A stretch of 50,378 nt of DNA from CG-Epi1 sp964634895 (GTDB lineage Archaea > Thermoplasmatota > Poseidoniia > MGIII > CG-Epi1). A program made the position numbers and the translations under genes. Below the pieces are notes generated by a model. It did no database searches. It saw only the letters and a program-made list of their open reading frames with translations, and had not been told where the DNA came from. Within the stretch, counting starts at the first letter, position 1. Each line of letters begins with the position of its first letter. Shown in pieces: positions 1-8,228 of this stretch. The stretch is from NCBI GenBank assembly GCA_964634895.1, contig CAZWJS010000003.1, forward strand, positions 1-50,378, read 5' to 3'.

Positions 1-641
1 CATTATTGATTGAAGCTAATCCAGATTTAGATCCTTTAGCTCTTAGGGAAATTTTAAGATTAACTTCTGAAAGAAAAGAAACACTATCTTCGGCAGATGG
101 AGAAGGTGTTGAAGAAGGACCATGGGCAACAGCACCCGAATTAGATCCTTACTGGAATCGTCATTTTGGTTGGGGAATGGTAGATGCCCATGCGGCTGTA
201 AAATCCGCATCTCTTAATACCGAAACAGAAAGTCTTAATGTTAATCTTCAAGCACATTTAACCGAAGTAGATGGTACAACTTTTTCAGGTATAGCTTGGT
301 CACGTGATGGAAATATAAGTCGTGTTGAGTATAGTCTTGATGGAGGTTCTTGGTCACAAGTTCAATATGGGCAGAGCAATGCGACTTCCATTTACCTAGA
401 TTGGACCTTTAGTTTAGATTCTAAGGAATTGTCATTTACAGGTAATCACACAGTTTTAGTCAGAGCAGTTGGTGATGATAGCTCATATTCTATATCTGAT
501 GATTCTGAATTTTATGCTATTGGTGAATCTTCTGAGACGTCAATTCATAGAATGGCTGCAATGCTATTTGCAATTGCCGCAATAGTCGTTACAGTTATGG
601 CAGTTACTGCCTATAGAAAGAAATTGCTAGGAAATGGTTGA
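1..641 (+). CDS. Membrane-anchored subtilisin-like serine protease, C-terminal part (5' end outside window)
   Basis: The frame is open to the left edge (a Leu codon precedes the TTG at 6), so this is the end of a longer gene. The first ~65 residues match the last helix region of an S8 subtilase: IEANPDLDPLALREIL, followed by RHFGWGMVDAHAAV. The same layout follows the catalytic Ser in the complete subtilase at 32617-34479. Next comes a beta-sandwich/Ig-like domain (nt ~240-520) with the GNHTVLVRA strand motif shared with the giant protein downstream. A single TM helix follows (MAAMLFAIAAIVVTVMAV, nt ~550-605), ending in a short basic tail. The protease would therefore be anchored by its C terminus and face outward. 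The catalytic residues lie outside the window, so activity cannot be checked. It sits just upstream of a peptide importer, which fits extracellular protein digestion. Confidence 0.85.
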   Translation, partial: LLIEANPDLDPLALREILRLTSERKETLSSADGEGVEEGPWATAPELDPYWNRHFGWGMVDAHAAVKSASLNTETESLNVNLQAHLTEVDGTTFSGIAWSRDGNISRVEYSLDGGSWSQVQYGQSNATSIYLDWTFSLDSKELSFTGNHTVLVRAVGDDSSYSISDDSEFYAIGESSETSIHRMAAMLFAIAAIVVTVMAVTAYRKKLLGNG

Positions 642-684
642 AAATATAGGCAAGTCTTAAATCAATACATAAAACTATGGAACC

Positions 685-1536
685 GTGCGCGCTAATCAGT
701 TTATTTCAATAGGAGCTGCGTTGACAGTCTTGGGATTCATTGGATTAGTACTTATTTTCCCTAATTTTATTGCTACAAGTGGCCAAGATTTTGTAGCACA
801 GATAGATACTTCCAAAGGTATTGAAGAATATGAGGATTATAGTATTGGAGATAGTGTTACTATAGTCGATGAAATTGCTAGAATCGAATTAAATGAGGGT
901 CAAACCTACATTTGGCTTGAATCGATAGGTAAATCTCAAACAGATCCTCCATTTAGGTTTGGTTCAGATTTAATGTCAGATTATGGTGTTGGAAACAAAG
1001 TAATTATTACTTTTGAAGTTGTTAAGGACAGTACTGGCGATTATACCTTAGACGGTTATCAGGATGGTGGAAGTGGACTTTCTTCAGATTCTATAAATGG
1101 TCGTTATTCAACTATTACTGAATATCTGTTTATTTTATTGGTTGCTGGAGGGCTTGGAAGTATAGGTTATGGTATTTTTTCCTCTTTTACATCTAAAAAA
1201 GCCACAGGTATGGGAGATGATGGATGGGGCGATTCAATTGCACCTGCCCCTATATCTCCACCAGCAATGCAAATACCTCCTGCCGTTCCGCCAGGTATGG
1301 CACCAGCACCTTCTGTAGGAGCCCCAACAGCTCCAGTAGCTGAGCCAATGCCACTTGCTCCTTCACCTCCAGTGGCAACTCCACCTTCTCCCTCATCAAT
1401 GACTATAACTGTCCCACCAGGGGTTGTTCCAGGTCAGATTCTAACAGTTACAATGCCCTCCGGTACTAGTGTTAATGTTCAAGTCCCTCCCGGCTGCCCG
1501 CCAGGCTCACAATTTACAATAACGGTGACACAATGA
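685..1536 (+). CDS. Two-TM membrane protein with OB-like outer domain and Pro-rich tail ending in a PPGxxPG domain
   Basis: Function not recognised. The 283-residue protein starts at GTG 685; the ATG at 677 is out of frame and soon stops. TM1 spans residues ~7-29. An outer beta-rich domain (~33-130, SIGDSVTIVDEIARIELNEG) resembles an OB-fold or DUF3592-type domain. TM2 spans ~146-168. A juxtamembrane KKATGMG motif follows, then a Pro/Ala-rich linker (~185-238). The end holds two PPGxxPGQ/S units (ITVPPGVVPGQILTV and VQVPPGCPPGSQFTI) separated by a beta hairpin, a small domain type also seen in other archaeal and eukaryotic proteins. The stop overlaps the ATG of the peptide-binding lipoprotein (ATGA), so the two are probably co-translated. 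A role beside the peptide importer or protease is inferred from position only. Confidence 0.7.
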   Translation: MRANQFISIGAALTVLGFIGLVLIFPNFIATSGQDFVAQIDTSKGIEEYEDYSIGDSVTIVDEIARIELNEGQTYIWLESIGKSQTDPPFRFGSDLMSDYGVGNKVIITFEVVKDSTGDYTLDGYQDGGSGLSSDSINGRYSTITEYLFILLVAGGLGSIGYGIFSSFTSKKATGMGDDGWGDSIAPAPISPPAMQIPPAVPPGMAPAPSVGAPTAPVAEPMPLAPSPPVATPPSPSSMTITVPPGVVPGQILTVTMPSGTSVNVQVPPGCPPGSQFTITVTQ

Positions 1537-3875
1537 AAGAAAAATTGCGTAAAATAAGCTCGTTTGCCATAGTTGGCATACTTCTCTTCTCTGGTTGTTT
1601 AGGTTCTGAAGAAGCTATTGGGAGTAATCTAAATCCTCAAGCTGTAATTGAAGTTACTTCCGGACAAAAAGTTGTTGATTACGGTAGTTCTATACAGTTT
1701 GATGCCTCTAAGTCCGTCGATGAAGATGGTGAAATTGTCTCTTATTCTTGGGATTTTGGAGATGGAGAGAAAGGAGATAAAGAAACAGAGATTCATAAAT
1801 ATTCTAATCCTGGTGAATACATTGTTGCTTTGTCTGTAACAGATGACAAAGGTGCAGTTGGTGACAATAATCGTAGATTAACCTATATTTCTGTATTACA
1901 TACTGAAGTTGAAGAAGACTCAGGTTTGCCTTATGCACTTATATCTGTTAAGGCTTCAGTAGTACCAGCAGGCAGCGAAATTCAATTTAATGGAGGAGGT
2001 TCTTGGTCTTATTTAGAAGGCTCTCCTTCAACAAGTGAAATTACTTCATGGGATTGGGATTTTGGAGATGGTTCAACAGATTCTGGAGCTATTGTGAATC
2101 ATACTTTTGGTTCTTCAGGTGGTTTATCAAGTTACACAACTTCTGGAAGTTATGTAGTTAAATTGACTGTTTCAAATGCAGAAGGATTACTTGATACCGT
2201 CTACCAAACAATCCGTGTTCTTCCAGTAGAAATTTCTTCAGTTAGCTCCCCAGATCCTGATGTTTTAACTTCTGTATCAATAGGTGATCCTGCTACTTTG
2301 GATCCTGCAGAGGCCTATGATTCAGCCAGTGGGGCTGTTTTAACAAATACATATGAAACTTTGGTATTTTATGATCGTGAGAGAACTGATAAATTAATTC
2401 CAATATTGGCTGAGGAAGTACCAACAGTTGCTAATGGCGGAATAACAAATGAAGGATTGACTTATACCTTCAAGATAAGGCAGGGCGTAACTTTCCATGA
2501 TGGTTCTGAAATGGATGCTGACGATGTAGTATTTTCACTTAATCGTCTATTGATTATAGATCATCCTAGTGGCCCGGCATGGATGTATACTGAGATTCTT
2601 GATAAGACAGATGCAGATGGCGATGGAATTGCAGATAGCATAATAAAAATCGATCAATATACCGTCCAATTTCAATTAAATCAATCAGCTCCTCGTTTCT
2701 TGCCAATAATGGCATATAATGCAGCTTCTATTTTATCAGAACAGTGGGTTTCAAGTCAAGGTTGTGGTGTACCAATCCCTGGTCAAGAGTGTACAGGAAT
2801 TACTGACAAAGTGATGGGAACTGGACCTTACATGATGAATGAGGATTATGGTGGACGCTGGGTTAGAGAGCAATATGTATTGATGGAATATTATCCTGGT
2901 TATTGGAGAGGCTGGTCTGATTCTGAGAGGCAGAGTTATGGAATAAATGTTAATGGTTTTATAAAAACAGTATATCTCAAGAAAAATAATGACCAACCAT
3001 CGAGAGTTTTAGAGCTATTGTCAGGTAATACAGACTTTGCATACGTTGAACCAAGTTACAGAGAACAAGTTATTGGTCAACCAGGAATTGAATATGTAGG
3101 TCAATTGAAATCACTAAGTATGGGATTCATTGGATTTAATCATAATATATCTAATCATCAAGGCACTGCACCTTCATCCGATTTCTTTCAAGATGAAAAC
3201 ATTCGTAAGGCATTTTGCTATGCCTTTGATTATGAATCATATATTGACGATATATTAGATGGTTTTGGAACTAGACCTACAGGTCCAATACCTGATGGTT
3301 TGCTTGGTTTTAATCCCAGTGGCCCTCAATATCAATATGATTTAGATCAGGTTGAGTTTTACTTAACAGAAGCAGGCGTTTGGGATTCTGGCTTTGAGTT
3401 AACAGCCTACTATAATTCAGGAAATGATGTTAGGCTTAATGCCCTATTGTTATTACAAAATAGCATGTCATCTATTGATTCAAAATTTAAAGTGAATGTA
3501 GAGGGTTTAGAATGGCCTACATACTTAGACAAACTTAGAGCGCATGAATTGCCACTTTTCTTTTTAGGCTGGGCTCCTGATTATGCAGATCCTCATAATT
3601 ATGCCCATCCATTCTTGCATAGTGATGGCCATTTTCCTCATTATCTTGGATTCCATTATGAAGATATTGATACTTTGATAATGGATGCAGCTGAAGAATC
3701 AGATCCTGGTTCAAGAGAAAATATGTATGATGAATTGGCAGATATGGAGCATGAAAAAGCACTATACATTTGGGCTAGTCAAGGAATTGGCTATCATTTT
3801 GAAAGAGAGTGGGTCAATGGATGGTATCATAATATGATGCATAGTACTCTTTACTATACCTTAAGTAAGGATTAA
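1533..3875 (+). CDS. Oligopeptide/dipeptide ABC transporter substrate-binding lipoprotein with two N-terminal PKD domains
   Basis: A 780-residue protein. Its signal peptide ends in a lipobox (LLFSGC, Cys22), so it should be lipid-anchored outside. Two PKD domains follow (residues ~34-117 and ~125-230), each with the SWDFGDG or DWDFGDG signature. The rest (~240-780) is an SBP_bac_5 (DppA/OppA) solute-binding protein: SIGDPATLDPAEAYDSASG near its start, then YTFKIRQGVTFHDGSEMDADDVVFS. An extra acidic loop D-x-D-x-D-G-x-x-D (residues ~360-368) resembles a calcium-binding dockerin/EF loop inside the binding domain. PKD domains are not usual in this family and may serve as a stalk or surface attachment. 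It is followed 43 bp later by the permease, so it is the receptor of the same importer. The substrate is probably oligopeptide, inferred from family and neighbours. Confidence 0.92.
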   Translation: MKEKLRKISSFAIVGILLFSGCLGSEEAIGSNLNPQAVIEVTSGQKVVDYGSSIQFDASKSVDEDGEIVSYSWDFGDGEKGDKETEIHKYSNPGEYIVALSVTDDKGAVGDNNRRLTYISVLHTEVEEDSGLPYALISVKASVVPAGSEIQFNGGGSWSYLEGSPSTSEITSWDWDFGDGSTDSGAIVNHTFGSSGGLSSYTTSGSYVVKLTVSNAEGLLDTVYQTIRVLPVEISSVSSPDPDVLTSVSIGDPATLDPAEAYDSASGAVLTNTYETLVFYDRERTDKLIPILAEEVPTVANGGITNEGLTYTFKIRQGVTFHDGSEMDADDVVFSLNRLLIIDHPSGPAWMYTEILDKTDADGDGIADSIIKIDQYTVQFQLNQSAPRFLPIMAYNAASILSEQWVSSQGCGVPIPGQECTGITDKVMGTGPYMMNEDYGGRWVREQYVLMEYYPGYWRGWSDSERQSYGINVNGFIKTVYLKKNNDQPSRVLELLSGNTDFAYVEPSYREQVIGQPGIEYVGQLKSLSMGFIGFNHNISNHQGTAPSSDFFQDENIRKAFCYAFDYESYIDDILDGFGTRPTGPIPDGLLGFNPSGPQYQYDLDQVEFYLTEAGVWDSGFELTAYYNSGNDVRLNALLLLQNSMSSIDSKFKVNVEGLEWPTYLDKLRAHELPLFFLGWAPDYADPHNYAHPFLHSDGHFPHYLGFHYEDIDTLIMDAAEESDPGSRENMYDELADMEHEKALYIWASQGIGYHFEREWVNGWYHNMMHSTLYYTLSKD

Positions 3876-3918
3876 TCATCATACGATATATCTTAAGTAA
3901 AACGTTCTCTAGCAAACA

Positions 3919-6168
3919 GTGAGGCTTTGGATATACGTAGCAAGACGCTTGGCTCTGACAATACCTGTTTTGTTAGGTGTCACAGTAATTACATTTTCAC
4001 TTTCGCATATGATGGGAGATCCTTTAGCTCCATACATAACTGAGAAAACAACGGAGGAGCAAGCTGAGGAACTACGGAAGAAATATAATTTGGATGAGCC
4101 TCTTCATGTCCAGTACGTAACCTATTTGCAAAGTGTTGTAAAGTTTGATTGGGGGTTCTCTGAGACAATTAAGCAACCAGTTTCTGATGCAATGCGTGAA
4201 AAATTCGCGGCCACTTTAGAATTGTCAATTTTGGCATTTGTTTTAGCAGTTTGTACAGCGATTCCTTTAGGCATCTTTTCTTCTGTACGACATAATCGTT
4301 GGGAAGATCATGGCGTTAGACTTTTTGCTTTACTTGGTTCAGCGGTACCCATTTTTTGGTTTGCTTTAGTTCTCAAATATGTTGTTTCTTTTAAGTTAGA
4401 TCTTTTACCTTTAGGCGATAGATTTGATCCTATTTTGTGGGATGTAAATGATCCAATCGAAATCAAGACTAATTTTCTATTGATAGATTCCCTTGCTGCA
4501 GGTTCTTTACCTCATTTTATGGATGCCTTAAAACACATGATTTTGCCAGCTACAGTTTTAGCTTATGGCTCTATGGCAACTATAATTCGTCTTATGCGTG
4601 GAAATATGTTAGACGTATTAGGTCAAGATTACATAAGAACTGCAAAATCCAAAGGATTGTCTGAGGCTGATGTTACAATCAAGCATGGTGCTTCTAATGC
4701 CATGATTCCGACTGTAACTCTTCTTGGAATGGGATTTGCAGGATTGATTAATGGTTCAGTACTTACTGAAACAGTCTTCACTTGGCCAGGGCTTGGTTAT
4801 TGGGCAATTCTAGCTATGCGTAATTTGGATGTATCAGCAATCCTAGCATACACTTTGTTCTCCGCAGTGTTATATATATTTGCAAATTTAATCGTCGATA
4901 TTCTTTATGCTTTTTTAGATCCTCGAGTTGAATTAGGTGGAAGTATAAGTATTGGAGAACTCGTCGTAGTTTCATTATCAGTAATAATGTTGTTTCTTAC
5001 CTTTTTCGATGTAGAGGCTGGCGTTTGGTTTGGCATGATTGCATTTTTAGTATGTACTGCCTTTGCAGTGTACTTCTTGTTTGATTGGTTTTATCATAAT
5101 CCAGATGATTTTTGGATACCGGGTTTATTTTTAGGTACAATGTTCATAGTCTGGACTATATTAGCAGGTCATTTTTTGACAATGGTTTACATATTATTGG
5201 TATTATATCTGGTCTATATTTGGTATAATTGGGACGATGTGAAATTAGAATTCGCACCTAAGATTGATGAATTCAAAAGAGCCGCTTATCAGGTTAAAAG
5301 AAACCCATTGACAATGCTTGGTTTATTCATTGTAATTTTCCTTTTGTCAATAGCTCTTTTTGCACCAGTACTTGCTCCGCCTCCTGATGATCAATTTGAT
5401 CCTACTAGAATGGAAGAGCATTTTGAGTATAATTTCGATTTGCAACCTCCTTGTTATCTATCTTGTACAGGCGAATCTGGAGAAAAAGATGGATATATCT
5501 TAGGAAGTACAAACAAAGGTTATGATATCTATTATGGAATTGTTTGGGGTAGTAGAATATCATTAGATGTTGCTGTAAAAGTTGTCTTAACTGGAACTTT
5601 CATTGCAGCAGTTATTGGTGTGATATCAGGATATTATGGAGGTCGAACTGACGATTTCATTATGAGAATAACAGATGTCTTTATTGCCATACCAGGCTTA
5701 GTTTTAGCACTGGCAATTATTGCGGTAACTGGCAACAATTCTATTGAATATTTGATGTATGCTTTAATTATCGTTTGGTGGCCTGGTTTTACTAGAGTTA
5801 TTAGAGCCGAAGCCTTGCGAATTCGGAAATTACCTTACGTAGAGGCTGCAAAGGCAGCAGGAGCATCTGACTTTAGAATTATTTTCCAACATGTCTTACC
5901 CAATTGTATAACATCAATAATTGTAATTGCAACAATGGATATGGGAGGTATTGTGTTGTCCTTGGCAGGTCTTGGATTCTTAGGCTTTGGTGGAGCTCCA
6001 GATCTAGCAGAATGGGGCAAATTGGTTTCATTTGGGCAGGAACATTTATTGGCAGGAGAATGGTGGGCGTTTTTCTTCCCTGGACTAGCCATAGCACTTT
6101 GGGCACTTGGCTTTTATTTATTAGGAGATGGCATGCGAGATATTCTCGATCCAAGGCAAAGGAGCTAA
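3919..6168 (+). CDS. Fused DppB-DppC dipeptide/oligopeptide ABC permease
   Basis: One 749-residue protein carries both permease subunits of a Dpp/Opp-type importer, normally two genes. Residues ~1-335 are DppB-like (start MRLWIYVARRLALTIPVLLG; EAA-type coupling loop near residue 236, DYIRTAKSKGLSEADV). Residues ~455-749 are DppC-like (RAAYQVKRNPLTMLGLFIV start; EAA loop near 639, PYVEAAKAAGASDFRI). The linker (~343-450) is very hydrophobic and holds about four further predicted TM helices, which could restore correct topology for the second half. It starts at GTG 3919, 43 bp after the binding protein; its stop abuts the ATG of the first ATPase at 6169. No stop or frameshift separates the halves, so the fusion is real in this assembly. 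Confidence 0.93.
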   Translation: MRLWIYVARRLALTIPVLLGVTVITFSLSHMMGDPLAPYITEKTTEEQAEELRKKYNLDEPLHVQYVTYLQSVVKFDWGFSETIKQPVSDAMREKFAATLELSILAFVLAVCTAIPLGIFSSVRHNRWEDHGVRLFALLGSAVPIFWFALVLKYVVSFKLDLLPLGDRFDPILWDVNDPIEIKTNFLLIDSLAAGSLPHFMDALKHMILPATVLAYGSMATIIRLMRGNMLDVLGQDYIRTAKSKGLSEADVTIKHGASNAMIPTVTLLGMGFAGLINGSVLTETVFTWPGLGYWAILAMRNLDVSAILAYTLFSAVLYIFANLIVDILYAFLDPRVELGGSISIGELVVVSLSVIMLFLTFFDVEAGVWFGMIAFLVCTAFAVYFLFDWFYHNPDDFWIPGLFLGTMFIVWTILAGHFLTMVYILLVLYLVYIWYNWDDVKLEFAPKIDEFKRAAYQVKRNPLTMLGLFIVIFLLSIALFAPVLAPPPDDQFDPTRMEEHFEYNFDLQPPCYLSCTGESGEKDGYILGSTNKGYDIYYGIVWGSRISLDVAVKVVLTGTFIAAVIGVISGYYGGRTDDFIMRITDVFIAIPGLVLALAIIAVTGNNSIEYLMYALIIVWWPGFTRVIRAEALRIRKLPYVEAAKAAGASDFRIIFQHVLPNCITSIIVIATMDMGGIVLSLAGLGFLGFGGAPDLAEWGKLVSFGQEHLLAGEWWAFFFPGLAIALWALGFYLLGDGMRDILDPRQRS

Positions 6169-7200
6169 ATGTTAGAGATAGAAAATTTGGTTACACATTT
6201 CAATACATATGATGGTGTTGTGAAAGCCTTGAATGGAGTTAATTTAACAGTTAAAGATGGTGAGATTTTTGGTCTAGTAGGCGAGACAGGTTGTGGTAAA
6301 TCCGTCACATGCTATTCAGCACTGAAATTGCTTCCAAAAACGGCTGAAATTATTGATGGTAAAATTGTTTTGAATGGTGAAAATATAACAAATGCTTCAG
6401 AAGAAAGATTGAGAGAAATTAGGGGAGGAGAAATAGGTATAATTTTCCAAGATCCATTGTCTGCACTTAATCCAGTGATGACCATAAATGAGCAAATCGG
6501 AGAAATTTTAGTATTACATCAAAAAGAGGAGTTACAATCATTAGCTGCTGAAAAAGAAATACCAACTATTAATAGCAAAAAATTCAAATTTTCTTCAGGT
6601 ATTGAATTTACTATTTGGGCCGTTTGTTTAGCATTCTTTACTTTGTTTACTATGCTTGGACAATTCTTCTTTGGTCTTCCTTTTTTATCGATTCTTGCGT
6701 TATTTTTACTTAGGGATTATGTTCAGAAGGATAATCCTTCTTCCGCATTAGATTTAATGGTTATAGAATCATTATCTAAGGTGAAACTACCTAATCCTAA
6801 GCAAATTGCTAATTCGTATCCTCATGAATTGAGTGGTGGAATGCAACAGCGAGTCATGATAGCAATGGCCTTAGCAGGCAAGGCAAAGATGCTAATTGCT
6901 GATGAACCAACAACAGCGTTAGATGTTACTATTCAAGCACAAATTCTACAATTAATTAAAGATATTCAAGAAGAAACAGGCATGTCGGTGTTATTGATTA
7001 CTCATGATTTAGGAGTTGTTGCGGAAACTTGTGAAAAGGTTGCAGTAATGTATGCCGGAAAGATAGTCGAAGAAGCTTCGGTAGATGAAATATTCAAGAA
7101 CCCCCAACATGAATACACCAAGGCCCTTTTGGCAGCAATTCCTAAAGGCGGTAAAGAACGCTTAAAAGTTCCGAAAATAGGGGAGTTAGGGTCTATATGA
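6169..7200 (+). CDS. Dpp/Opp-type ABC importer ATPase with an inserted hydrophobic hairpin
   Basis: A 343-residue nucleotide-binding subunit of the peptide importer (DppD-like). Walker A is GETGCGKS (38-45), the Q-loop Gln is in FQDPLSALNP (94), the signature is LSGGMQQR (221-228), Walker B is MLIADEP (241-247), and the H-loop His is 279. The C terminus is the usual oligopeptide-ATPase extension (NPQHEYTKALLAAIP). Between the Q-loop and the signature, where relatives have a short helical subdomain, there are ~60 extra residues. They include an uninterrupted hydrophobic stretch (~147-181: FTIWAVCLAFFTLFTMLG, then FFFGLPFLSILALFLL), enough for one long or two short membrane helices. The core motifs are intact, so the ATPase should work. 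The stop overlaps the next ATG (ATGA). Confidence 0.92.
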   Translation: MLEIENLVTHFNTYDGVVKALNGVNLTVKDGEIFGLVGETGCGKSVTCYSALKLLPKTAEIIDGKIVLNGENITNASEERLREIRGGEIGIIFQDPLSALNPVMTINEQIGEILVLHQKEELQSLAAEKEIPTINSKKFKFSSGIEFTIWAVCLAFFTLFTMLGQFFFGLPFLSILALFLLRDYVQKDNPSSALDLMVIESLSKVKLPNPKQIANSYPHELSGGMQQRVMIAMALAGKAKMLIADEPTTALDVTIQAQILQLIKDIQEETGMSVLLITHDLGVVAETCEKVAVMYAGKIVEEASVDEIFKNPQHEYTKALLAAIPKGGKERLKVPKIGELGSI

Positions 7201-8228
7201 GTGAAGGTACAATTATCGAAGTTAAGAATCTGAAGAAGCATTTTCCGGTAAAAAATGTACTAGGAAAAACCATTGCCTTAGTAAAAGCGGTAGATGACGT
7301 TAGTCTTAGAATCGAAGCAGGTAAAACTTTTGGTATTGTAGGAGAGAGTGGTTGTGGCAAGACAACTTTCATGAGATCTTTATTGCGCTTGATTGATTCG
7401 ACTTCAGGTACGATTACATTATCGAAAGAAATTAGTGGAGGTTTTTCTTCAAACAAGTTAGAAGAGTTATCATCTTCGGAATTACGTTCATTCCGTCGTC
7501 AAATTGGAGTTGTATTTCAGGATCCAATGGGTGCACTAAATCCTAGGATGTTGATTAAGGATATAGTTGGTGAGCCTCTTGCTATACATGGTAAAACTAA
7601 GAATAGTCGTCAACTTGTTATTGATTCTCTCAAAAAAGTGGGTTTAGGTGAAGACCATTTGTATCGTTACCCACACGAATTTTCTGGAGGTCAAAGGCAA
7701 CGTATCGTCATAGCCAGAGCCCTAGTCTTAGAACCAAAGATATTGGTACTAGATGAGCCTACATCTGCATTGGACGTTTCCGTTCAAGCCCAAATCTTGA
7801 ATCTTCTGAATGATTTGCAAAAAGAATATGATTTAACTTATGTATTTATTTCTCATGACCTATCAGTGATTGAATATATGTGTGACCGGTTAGCAGTTAT
7901 GTATTTAGGTAAGGTTGTTGAAGAAGCAGATACCGAGGATTTATTTTCAAATCCTCAGCATTCTTATACAAAGGCACTTCTATCAGCAACACCTAGTTTT
8001 GAAAAAGAGAGAAAGAAAATTATGATTCTTGGAGATGTTCCTAGCCCAATAACATATTTAGATGAATCTAAGGCTAAATTGGCTACTGAAATAACGGAAC
8101 AGGAACGTTTAGAAATTGAAGCAATTGAAGGAAAAGGGATAGATTATATTGTTCGTTCGAGTCTAAATGAAGTTCTTCCTTTATCTAAACTAACAAAAAC
8201 ACATTATGCTCGAGTGAAACAGAAATGA
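7197..8228 (+). CDS. Dpp/Opp-type ABC importer ATPase (DppF-like)
   Basis: The second nucleotide-binding subunit, 343 residues. Walker A is GESGCGKT (~49-56), the Q-loop is VFQDPMGALNPRM, the signature is FSGGQRQR (~162-169), Walker B is ILVLDEPTSALD, and the H-loop is ISHDLSVIEYM. It would pair with the preceding ATPase as a heterodimer under the fused permease. It overlaps the upstream stop and the downstream start by 4 bp each, so the set is tightly coupled. The tail after the oligopeptide-ATPase extension lacks the Cys-containing motif (RCPxA...C) common at the end of DppF/OppF and instead has about 60 charged residues with no recognised domain. Unlike its partner it has no hydrophobic insert. 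Confidence 0.93.
   Translation: MSEGTIIEVKNLKKHFPVKNVLGKTIALVKAVDDVSLRIEAGKTFGIVGESGCGKTTFMRSLLRLIDSTSGTITLSKEISGGFSSNKLEELSSSELRSFRRQIGVVFQDPMGALNPRMLIKDIVGEPLAIHGKTKNSRQLVIDSLKKVGLGEDHLYRYPHEFSGGQRQRIVIARALVLEPKILVLDEPTSALDVSVQAQILNLLNDLQKEYDLTYVFISHDLSVIEYMCDRLAVMYLGKVVEEADTEDLFSNPQHSYTKALLSATPSFEKERKKIMILGDVPSPITYLDESKAKLATEITEQERLEIEAIEGKGIDYIVRSSLNEVLPLSKLTKTHYARVKQK

Noticed and set aside
5904..6212. 102-codon plus-strand frame over the end of the fused permease
   Set aside because: It is a shifted frame over conserved DppC sequence, with no independent signature.
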